This document shows, piece by piece, positions 25,701-37,700 of a DNA stretch of 64,000 bases (positions within the stretch are counted from its first letter, which is position 1; the number at the start of each line of letters is the position of its first letter). This stretch comes from Brachypterus glaber (taxonomy: Eukaryota; Arthropoda; Insecta; Coleoptera; Kateretidae). The notes beneath the pieces were generated by a model, which was not told the origin of the DNA, ran no database searches, and saw only the letters and a list, made by a program, of their open reading frames with translations. The stretch is taken from positions 11,459,916 through 11,523,915 of the forward strand of contig OY294045.1 of the NCBI GenBank assembly GCA_958510825.1, given 5' to 3'. Position numbers and translations under genes: made by a program.

Positions 25701-28700
25701 ACAAAAAGTTCCTATAAACATATGTCTAAAAATGCGTCATAAGGGAGCTACGCCCCTTTGAAAGTGGCTAAAAAAATCGGTTTTTATTTAATAACTCAGG
25801 AACCCTTTTAGATAGATAGATAGATAGAGTTTATTAATCTTTCGCCAAAATAAATTGGATAGACAAGTCAAAGTAAAAAATATAAAATATAAACATGTAT
25901 AAAACTTACATTTTAAATTAAAAACACATTAAAATTTTGGATTTAAAAATATTAGGAAAAAAAAATACACAATAAATATATCAACGAGGTTTTGCACGTC
26001 AACTAATCCTACCAAGGCCCGTTTTTAGGTTTTATTTTCATGTACTTATTTCAACCAGGGGTGTGCGAAACGGGGGGGGGGGCTTATCAGTTTTTTGTCC
26101 CAAACTTTTTTCTGTGTAACTTTTTTGCAATTTTATTTTTGAAATATGATTCCTCAGGTCAAAATACATAAAAAAGGTACTCTTGTTGTAATACTGTAGG
26201 ATTAACCGTTTTCGAGAAAAATTCATTTGAAGGTGAAATTCCACGGTTGGAGGACGAAAAATTAAATACTAAAATGTTGAAAACCAAAATTTTAATGATG
26301 CAGGGCGAATGTACATTAAAAACTAAAAAAAAACCTCATATACAGGTACTTCCAAAAATGAATCCTAATGGAGCTATGGTCTCCTAAATATGCACCATTT
26401 TTAAAGGGCTGTGGCAGCTTTAAAAGCGTTTTTTCGACCTACATGTATGGAAACTTTTTTTCTTAGTTTTTGATGTAGAATAACATTGTATCATTAAAAT
26501 TTTGGTTTTCGACATTTTAGTATTTAATTTTTCGTCCTCGAACCGTGAAATTTCACCTTCAAATGAACTTTTCTCGAAAACGGTTAATCCTACAGTATTA
26601 CAACAAGAGTACCTTTTTTATGTAGTTTGACCTGAGGAATCATATTTCAAAAATAAAATTGCAAAAAAGTTACACAGAAAAAAGTTTGGGATAAAAAAAC
26701 TGATAAGGCCCCCCCGTTTCGCACACCCCTGCTTTAAATAAGTACGTGAAAATGACATACAAAGATGGGCCTTATTAGAATTAATTCACGTACAAAACCT
26801 CGTTAATATATATAATATAAAGGGTTCCTGAGTTATTAAATAAAAACCGATTTTTTTTAGCCAATTTCAAAGGGGCGTAGCTCCCTTATGACGCATTTTT
26901 AGACATATGTTTATAGGAACTTTTTGTCATATTTTATCATGTAGAATCACCTGTTAAAATTTCCGACCCTATTTCAAATACACCCTGTATAGTAGTTTCG
27001 AATTTTTAAAAATTTTCAAAAATCGTCCTAGATAAAAAATTATTCAATATAAATTTGTTTCATGAAAAAAATAAGGAACTTATTTGTTTCAAATTTTCGT
27101 CAGTCTGTCTGTCCGATGTCACGATTTTTGTGAACACGATAACTCAAGAACGAATAATCGGATCGACTTGAAATTTTCAGGAAAAATTAATTTCTACGAG
27201 GGGAAGATCCCTATTGTCCTTGAAAATAATCCCCCCAAAAATAAAAAAGTTATGGGGGGTTAAACTGAAAAAAGCTGAAACAAAAGTTTGATTAACGTAA
27301 CTTTTTTAGGAAAAATTACTTTTATTATAGGGATCAAATCTACCAATTTCAAAGTAATCCCCGCAAAAACAAAAAAGTTAAAAGTTAAAACTTTTAAAAA
27401 ATTCGAAAAAAGCTGAAAGAAAATTTCGACTAACGTAACTTTTTTAGGAAAAATTACTTTTATTATAAGGATCAAGTTTTGAAAGTAATCCTTCCCAAAA
27501 AACAAAAAAGTTATAGTGGGGGGGGGGGTTAAACCTTTATATATTTTTTTTCGTTTTTTTTTTTTGCAAAACGAAAATACAGAAAAAAGATTTTAAAAAA
27601 ATTTTAGTTTTTTTTTTCAATTTGAATTTAAAACGCATCAGAATAAAACCTAAAATTTAACGCCAAAAGTTAATTTGAAGAAGTTATATTACTCTAACAA
27701 AAAAAAAACAGTATTTAAATACTGGATTTTAATTTAAACAAGTAAGGTGGGAAAAAAGTTATTGACTAATAAATATTAAAAACTTTCGTATTCTTAAAAG
27801 ATAAAAATCGAATGTCGTTTTTTTCTTTGAGAAACACCGATATATATACGTATGTATAGTTAATATTATTGTGGGTAACAAATTAGTCGTCAAATGTTTC
27901 GATTTATAAAAATTTCCCTCATAATTCGGAAAAATTATTCCGTAAGCCTATGTTTCTGTGTTTATTTTCAACGTTGATAAGTCATAACTGAGTTTATGCC
28001 GAATACTGCTGATTACGATTAACTTTTGTTTATATATACTTCGCTGTATTTGTTTAAGCTTAGGCGTAATTAATTAAATAAATATTTAGTTCAGGTCCGG
28101 TATTTAATGTATGGGTATATTTGATTGAGGCATGTAGGATCAAAAAGGCCAATAATGATGGACTTAGTACTTTTTGATCCTGAGAATCATTTTTAAAACC
28201 AGTATAAAGGAAAAAAAATAAAAATAAAATAAAATAATTTACCTGTTTAGGCTTGTAAATTAAATGTTAAGTTTTAAAAAATTTAAATTTCAAATTGTTA
28301 AATTCAAAAAAACTCGCTTGTTAATAATAATTACCAATAATATTTTTTTTTCTGTGAGAAATATCTATAAATTGTTGGCTTTTTTTTTAATTAAAATGAT
28401 TAAAAATAATAAAAGTATAATATCTTACTAGGATATCCTAATATTACTAAAAATAAATTGCAATATTCTAAAATCAGATATACATATGGGATATTCCGTG
28501 TCAACCGTATCATAGCTATGGCCAAAAATTGAAATAACCAATAAAATCGACTGTGGGCTCATTTTAAAGCTTAGAGTGTCTACTTTTAAAAGCTGTGTGC
28601 GCCTTTGCAAAATTCAAAATGGCGGCTTCAATATGGCGGCTAGAAACCAGTATTCGTGATCAGAGACCTCAAAAACCCCCGTAAACGAAATTTGGCCTAA

Positions 28701-31700
28701 ATCGGTTGATTTTCGAAAATAGGGACCTCTATATTGGGTCCGCCATCTTGAATTTTGCAAATCTGACGTCGGATTTGTGATCAGCGATCTCGAAAACCCC
28801 CACAAACCAAATTTGGTATTAATCGGATGATTTTTTTTTTTAATTTCGACGACTTCGAGGGTTTAGCCGCCATTTTGGATCCGCCATGTTGGGGACGTCA
28901 AATACCAACAATTAGAGCCCAAAACCAATCGAATCGAAGGCTTATTTTTTTTCTTACACTTTTTGATTCGAACTCTCGATTTTCTCTGGTTCCCAGCCGC
29001 CATATTGGAGTCGCCATGTTGAAATTTGCAAAAGCTTTTGAAAGTAGACAGTCTAAGCTTTAAAATGAGCCCTCGGTCGATTTTGTTGGTTACTTCAATT
29101 TTTGGCCATAGCTATGATCCGGTTGACACGGAATATCCCATATACATATGTAGTTACCTAATCTGTGGTTTGGTTTGTGTTATAATTCTGAGACTATTTT
29201 AGTATAGTTTGCAGTAAAATTTTCAAAAATAAGTTCATTAAAATAAAAATAATTAGTATTGTGATTGTTTTATGCAATAATATGTTAACCCACATTGTGA
29301 GATGATAGTAAGTTGAACTTTTATCTTAATATATTTTAAAAGTTGTGACTAAATACTTAACTAAACTAAGCATTTGCTGATTGTTCAAAATCTGTAATTA
29401 CTGTAATTTCATGGAGTGGGTTGGCATGTTATTGCGAAACACAGTTCACTTATCCTACACTAGGGGTCACCTTATTTTTTTATTGTTTTAAAATTTTCAT
29501 TCTGGTGTATCTGGAGCATCCTGAAAAAATGAGGGTGATCAGTATTTTCTAAGGGTCTCAATTGTACCCCTAAAATCATGAAATTACGCAAAAATCGTTG
29601 AAAATGAGCTGTACTTTTTGTATAAGTGGAGAATTTTAAAGCCTTAAAATCTTAATTTGTTTTTTTTGAGTGTACAAAATTATTTGCCAAATTTAAAAAT
29701 GATCAAAAGATTCTATCAGGTTCCAAAAATCCGCCAAAGTTGCCCCTAAAACACTAAATTTAACGAATTTTCACCATAAAATATGTCAATCTGGACTTAA
29801 CTTAATTTTATTTAATGTATGTTAATAATATAAAATAATTTAACAAAAACAAAATGATCTAAGCGCTAAATAAGAGCACCATAAAGGCCTCTTATTTGGC
29901 GCTCATTTTGTTTTTGTCAAATTATTTTATATTATATTAATGTGCATTAAATAAAATTAAGTTAAGTCCAGATTGACATATTTTTAAATGGTTTTTTAGC
30001 GTTTCTCACATTATGGTGGAAATTCGTCAAATTTAGTGTTTTAGGGGCAACTTTGGCGGATTTTCGGCACCTGATAGAATCATTTGATCATTTTGAAATT
30101 TGGCACATAATTTTGTACACTCAAAAGGAAAAAATTAAGATTTCAAGGATTTTAAATTTTTCACTGATACAAAAAGTACAGTCCATTTTGAAGGAATTTT
30201 TACGATTTTTGCGTAATTTTACGATTTTAGGGGTCCAGTTGGGACCCTTAGAGAAGTTTGATCACCCTCATATTTTCAGTATGTTCTAGATACACCACAA
30301 TGAAAATTTTAAAACAATAAAAAAATAAGGTCCACCCTAATCCCACACACCTATTTTTTTTGCATAACAGTAATTATTATTCTAGACAAATCAGCAGCAG
30401 CAGTAGCTACTGCTCCGACGAGTATGAAGACGACGAAGATGACGATGTCGCAGAAGAAGAAAATCTTCCACAGGACACCGAAACGCCTTCACCCCACCAA
30501 CTAGAGAGCTCCGCTCGAAACCCCTTGCACAGACATACCCCCTCACAAGACTCGTGTTGCTCTAACGATACACTGTTCAATTTGGAAGAACTGACCTGCG
30601 CAACTACAGAACAAGATAAGGAACTAAGCGATAAGGACAAAGAAAATACGCAAAAAACCGCGGAAGATACGTCTCCTAACAATGACGATCTAAAAAATAG
30701 TGTTATAAATGATATGAATCATACAGATAATGTCAGTGAGATAAATCACGCAGTAACGATAACAGTAGATAATGTAGAAATAAAAGATAAGGAGTATATT
30801 GAAGATTTTCTAGTCAAAGAAAGAGTGAACAGTAGTGACATGGCAATTGTTAAAGTAGCGGAAGCTTCCGAAGAATCGAGTCCTCAAGAATCAACGGGAG
30901 AAAATGAAAATTTACCGTTTTTAAACAAACAGTTCGTGCCGCCGTTACCGTCGCCAGAGGACAAACCGTGGAAGCAACTGCCTGCTTCCATGTTGAGTTA
31001 TGATAAAATTGTTTCGCAAAATAATAAACTTTTACCTGTTAGTGAGGTGAAAAATGTACCTGAAGAAACCAATTACGAGAACCTTCCGATAGATGACGAA
31101 AATAAGGATCAAAATGTACCAGAAGAAATTTTATACGAAAATACAAAATCGAATTTCGACGATGTTAAAACTTATGAAAACATAGATAATGTGAGCGATA
31201 TCTATAACGAAGCAGATTACATGAACATAGTAAATTATGAAAATACCAAAAACGCCAAATTGATAGATGACAAGGATGAAGTGGACAAATTAGAACAAAA
31301 CGAGGATTTAATTATTCATAATTTGGATGAGGAAGATCCCGAATATTTCGGGGTTTTAACGGACATAAGGTTTAACGGACCTAGTGATAGTCAGCTGATG
31401 TCAACATCGTTCAGTGAGAGTAACGACAATGATGAGCAGGAGTGGGATAGTGGGTCAGATACTAGGTCGAGTTCGAGTGGAGAGTTTATATGGAAGGTAA
31501 GTAACATTTAAGTTTTTTTTGGATAATTTGATTTTATTTGTGCCGGTGTTTTAAATGTCGTAAAATTTTAAAATTAATAGTCCCTTTTTCTTAAAACTCC
31601 CGAAATTTTTGAAACTAAAATAAATAAATTAAAATATAACTTTCACACATACAAAAACTTTCATAATATAGAAATATTATTCTTTATTCCACACAGTTGA

Positions 31701-34700
31701 TTTTGTTGTTAGTAGTCAGTATATGTATTTTTTTTTTCTCTTTTTTAACCGATTTTTTTTTTCATTGACCCTAAATGTTTTAAAATATACATGGTCAGTG
31801 CTTTATTCCATGTCAACTCAACACGCCCAATTTACCTCACCTTCTCAGATTTTGATGAAATTTGGCACACATGTAGGTACTATTTGACTTGAAAAAATTC
31901 GCGGTATTTTGGCGAATTGTTGAAAACTTTACATAGCCATATTTCAGAAACGGTTTAAGATAAAATACTGCTGCCAACAAAATAATACTTTCCCCTATAG
32001 GCTTAGGGTCATTAAAATAAGAAACAAAAAAAAATAAAAAAAAATAAATTTTTTTCGTTTTTCAAAAAAAAAATAATTTTCAAAAAAAGTTACTTTTTTC
32101 GTAAAACGAAAAATTAATTGAAAAAAATATGTTTTTGAAAAAAATTGTTTTTACCCCATTTGACTTCAACCCGATTTTTACTAAAAACAATCCCAGCCTA
32201 GAACTTTGGATAATCAACCTGTGGTCCAAATTTGAAGTCTTTAGCCCGAAGCGTTCTTGAGTTATCGTGGGGGAACGTTCAAGTATTACGTAACGCAAAT
32301 TGTACCAAAATTCATACACTGCATACCTCGTTTCTCGCGTTATTAAAGGCTTTAGAGATTTGATTTTTTGGCTACCCCCCAAATAGGGGGTGTGTTATAA
32401 ACTATCTACAGCCTTTAATAACGTAGGAACCGAGGTATGAAGTGTATGAATTTTGGTACAATTTGCGTTACGTAATACTTGAACGTTTCCTGGTCACAAA
32501 TTTCCCGGACACACAGACCGACCGACAGAAATCTTTTTTTGACGGAAATCATATTTTTTCGATATAAAACGTCTAGAAATGTAAAAAAAGCAATACAAAT
32601 TTTTCGATTTTTTTTACTATCGCAAGACTTTCCTCTGGGAAAGTAATGACCTTTGGTATTTTCCTTAGTTTCAGCACCCACTATAAGTATACCAAATTTT
32701 AGCAAAATCTAAAATGGTGATGTAAAATTTTTATTTGACATGGAATGACTTGAGTAAGATAAAATGCATAATGCATTAATGGTTATATCTCTTATCAAAA
32801 AATGTTTTATACCAAAGTTGTTATAAAACAGTTATAAAACAGCGTATTTTTGCATCACCTTATTATATTTATCACAGCGCCTGCGCTAGAATAATATACG
32901 GTAGTCTCGAATTTCAAAATTTTTCAAAAATCGTCGTAGACAAAAATTCTTGAATATAAATTTAATGCATGAAAAAATAATCAACTTTTTTTTATGTCAG
33001 TCTGTCCGTCCGTCTGTCCGATGTCACGATTTTTGTGAACACGATAACCCAAGAACGAATAATGCGATCAACTTAAAATTTTCAGAAGAAAACAATTTCT
33101 ACGATCGTACGAGGGGAAGATCACTATTGTTTTAAAGTAATCCCCCCAAAAACAAAAAAGTTATGGGGGGTTAATTTTAAAAAAAATCGAAAAAAGCTGA
33201 AAAAAACTCCGATTAACGTAACTTTTTCAGGAAAAATTACTTTTATTATTATTATCAATTGTACCAATTTTAAAACTAATCCCGCCAACAAAAAAGTTAT
33301 GGGGGTAAAACTTTTTTAAAAAAATAATAAAACTCGTTCATTGTATGAATCAAGCGAACCCCCTGCTTCAGGGCTCGAGCCTAGAGGGACGAGGCCGAGG
33401 GGCGTTTTTTCTGTCCGAGTCGTATAAAAAATATCAGCAAAAGCGATGACCTTTTTTTTAGTCATCACAATTTTCAGGGGAGATTTTCAGAGGAGTTAAT
33501 TTTTTTCAGTGCTCAAAATTTTTTTTCGCTAGAGGCGTCAAGTCGAAGGCTAGCTTTAGGGCGCTGAAATGCAAAGGCAAACGGTACTCGCTACTACCGC
33601 ATTATATTGAATGCATTGCCCTGAGGAAGGGCTTAATTTATGGCTCAAACGCTCGCAAATTTACGTAAAATAGTTGTTTTGTATGTCCTAGGACATTAGC
33701 TAATTCTACAGTGGTGGCATTAAATATCGGGACAACCTCAAAAAAATTCGTGTCATTTTTATACTTTTTTTATGGATTAACATGGGATTATTTTAAAAAT
33801 TAAATACTAGGTTAATTCGTTTTGACAAAACTAAATAATTTAGTTGAAGTTTACTGTAAAAACATATTATGTACATTAATAAATTTATGTTTAAATAAAT
33901 AAATATTTATTATATTTTTCATAAATATTGTAATTATATAACAATAATAATAAAGTAGATATTCTTTGGATCAAAATTTGTTTAATATCCATTAAAAAAT
34001 AACACACATAATTTTACTCTTTAGTACAGCCAAAAACTCACAAGGTTCTATAAATTTTCTATTGCAAATGAATTTTATTTTTATTTAGTTAAGAGCCGCC
34101 CTAAAGTAGCAGAATTTTTTTGCTAGTATACGGTAACTGCACCTTGTTTTTTCTCAAATAATTAAAAAGAGCTTCACCATCCATTGTAGCTTTTGACTTC
34201 CGATGACACTTTTTTGGCCTAATATTAAAACCTAATGGTTTCTCAATACTACATTTCTACAGAAATAGAACTATTTCTTGGACGGTTGTTCCACTACAAT
34301 GGAGATTTCTCCCGTTAGATTAGACAGGGACAAAAGTTCTACCCAAAAAGGATAGAATACATACATACACTCCCACTTCCACCCAACCAAACTAATTCTG
34401 TATTTGATCTTTGTTGAACAAATACAATATTTACTTGGCCGGGCGAAAAGTGTAACTATATTAAAGAAATTACTGGCGCCATCTTAATTTTAGTAGAATT
34501 ATCTTATTCTACAAATTCACATTAGCTATGTTCGTTGGTGCCGCTCACTGCTACACTTTCCGGCCAACCAAATAAATACTGTATTTGTTGTATGAAAAAC
34601 AAATACAATATTTATTTGGTAGGCTGGAAAGTGTAGCACAAATGAGATAGAGATAGGGTAGACGTCTTTTGTTTCATAATTCTAGTTGTAGAGAGCTCCA

Positions 34701-37700
34701 TTGAACCTCATCAATATCTCCTAATACTTGGTATTTTTAAAAAATAAAATAAGATAAAAAACGCTTTTTTTAGAAACTATTGATAGCAAAAAAATAAACA
34801 AACATTTGAGATATTTTGACGTTTTCTGAAAGATGACAAAAGATGAACTACAAACTACGAAAAATTGTTTGTCCCGATATTAAATGCCACCACTGTACCT
34901 GCAAATGTTGATCAAGTATATTTAATGTTTTAATTAAAAACAGCGGAAAGTTCTACTATGAATAAGATCTAACATTACTTAAAACTGAAAAGAAAATTAT
35001 CAAATTAAGTTTTTAATGGGTGATACTGTTCTGCTATATCTTTATAGCATTATTACTCAATTTAAAATTTACAATTTCTGAATCACGGTTGTATAAACAG
35101 TCCTTTGAACCTATTAACCATTTATTTAAATACTGTCATTTCAATTTTTCAAATAATTCATATGAATATTAATTTATTTTTTATTTTGTCATTGTTTATT
35201 ATTGGAAAATTCTGTTAATGTGACTAATCCAAACAAAAATTTATGTTCCATTTAACCTTTTTTTTCAATTTTATTTTTCAACTGCATCTTGCTTGTATGA
35301 TTATAGTTTTTGTCAAGTGATAAGATAACGTTTTATAATCATTATAAGTGCCAAAATTAGATATGCTAGCCTTTTGTTCCTTAAATGTGCTAAAAAAATA
35401 ATGTTTCTATTTTGACGCCTATAATCAATACAAGATTGTGCTTTTTGTACCATTGTATATAGAATTTGTGTCTGTATTTGTGTGTTTGTCATGTATAGGA
35501 GGGTGAGCATGAAGAATCCCTTAAAGCCCTTCGAGCAGCCCCACAAGATGTGGTGAGTCCCTATCCAAATAATAGTTAAAGTACACTGGTAGAATTTTTT
35601 TCGTGTTCAGTAAATAAGAGCACTAGATAGGTAGGTTTGTTAGGGTAGGTGGGTAGTGGTTCCGCAGGAATGTACCCTGGTGGAAAATAACGTTAGAACG
35701 ACTTGACCTAACGTTAGATAAATGTGGTTTGAATGTTAGATGTCTAACGTTAGGATCTAACGTGAGAATAACGTTTATTTAACGTTAGAAGTATTACCAA
35801 ACGTTAGATAAAAGTTAGATAAACGTTATTTTAACGTTAGGAAACTAACGTTATTAATTCTAACGTTAGAAATCGGGAGATTTATACATTAAAAACGCGT
35901 AAGAAAAACTTTTTATCTAACGTTAAATTTATACTAGGGTCCCTGGTAGAAAAGTACATAAATCTAACTTAACATAACTTTAGATTAGTGACATTTTTAT
36001 GTTTAGTCTCAAACGTTATACAAAAACGTTATAAAATATATAAATCTAACCTTAAAAACTAACGTGTGACAAAAACGTTATAAAATACAGAAATCTAACG
36101 TTAGTTTCCTAACCTTTTTCTAACCTTATTCTAACTTTAAATATTTTTTAAAATTCCATTATTAATACGTAAGCTATAGTAGAAAATACTCATTTTAGAC
36201 AGTTATGTGCCTAGGTTTGATAATTATCCGTAAAAAAATTGCAAATTCTTAAAAAATAAAATAAAAACACTAAAAATTTTTATTCTCCTTGATTAAACAG
36301 ACAGTAGTATTATTTATGCGCTATCGTTCTTGAATATAATGTATCTAAGAATCAAATATTTGTATATTATAAATATATATATTAAATTACAATATAATTT
36401 TATATTTATTATTTCCATAAGTTAAAAAAATATTATCCCCCAAAAGTCAAAATTATAGTAAGTCTGGCAACGCTGTACTAGAATTGAAAAAATATTTTAA
36501 GATTCTGAATGTATAAATAAATATTAACTAATTAAATATAAAGTTTTTTTGAGAGGTAAACGTATTTATCGAAGTATAACAGCATATTACACGAAAAATA
36601 TTTAAGGCCAGCTAAAAAGATGGCTATTTTATAAATAAATGTAACGAAATTAAGTTTAAAAATATTATGATTGCAAAAAAAAAATAAGATTTATTTATAC
36701 GAGAATAAATTTGTCTCCAGCTGCTATTTTATGATGCAGGTAGAAATTTCCTAGTTGACCACGCCCCCTCCGAAAGTAAGAAATTAAACGTACTCATAAC
36801 GTATTTCTAACTTACAAATCTAACGGTAGATTAACGTTTGTAACTAACGTTAGATTCTAACGTTAAAAAGCGGGACATTTGCACATATTTTTAACGTACT
36901 TTTATACAGTTTTCTAACGTTAGAAAAACGTTATTCTAACGTTTAATTTCTACTAGGGTATAGTGTGAAAACTACCTACCTATCCTAACAAACCTGCCTA
37001 TCCATTGCTCTAAGGGCCACTTGCACCAACTCTTAAACTAAGATTATCTCGACTAAACTGAGTTTAAGTTAAAAATGCTGCGTTCTGATTGATTGACCGT
37101 CAATTTAATCAAGTTTAAAGCTAAACCATCATTGGTGCAAGTGGCCCTAAATATAATATGATCCCGGTAAATACATACAATAGTTACAGTTCTTTCTGAT
37201 GAAGTGGGCAATTCAAAAAACACGAGTTTTTGAAAATTTTGTCTGTGAAATGGACAATCTTGCCCAATAATTGTTTTAAAAATTAACCTCTGCGATAGTT
37301 AATTATACACGGTGTTTGCAGTCTTATGTCAAATATTAATGGAGATGATTCTACATCAAAAAACATAAAAAACCACTATAGGAACATAGGTCCAGAAACG
37401 AACCCTAAGGGAGTTACGACCATTTAAAATAATAAAAACAAGGTTTTGAATTAATAACTCTGGTACCCTTTGAGATAAAGCGACTAGGTTTCGCATGTAA
37501 ACTAACCTTAATAAGGCCCATCTTCGTATGTTATTTTCATGGAGAGCGGGAGCCTTCTTCGAAAAATTTACCTCGAAAACAAATATCGCGAAAATATTTC
37601 CGCGAAAAAATTACCGCGAAATGTTTTAATATGTGACATAAGACTGCAAACACCGTGTATAACTAAAGAGGAAAGGTTTTCTCCCGCATGTCAAATTCCC

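Noticed and set aside
30407..30682. A minus-strand open stretch opposite exon i (Ser-rich)
   Set aside because: It is the complement of the D/E-rich LMTK tail codons and has no independent support.
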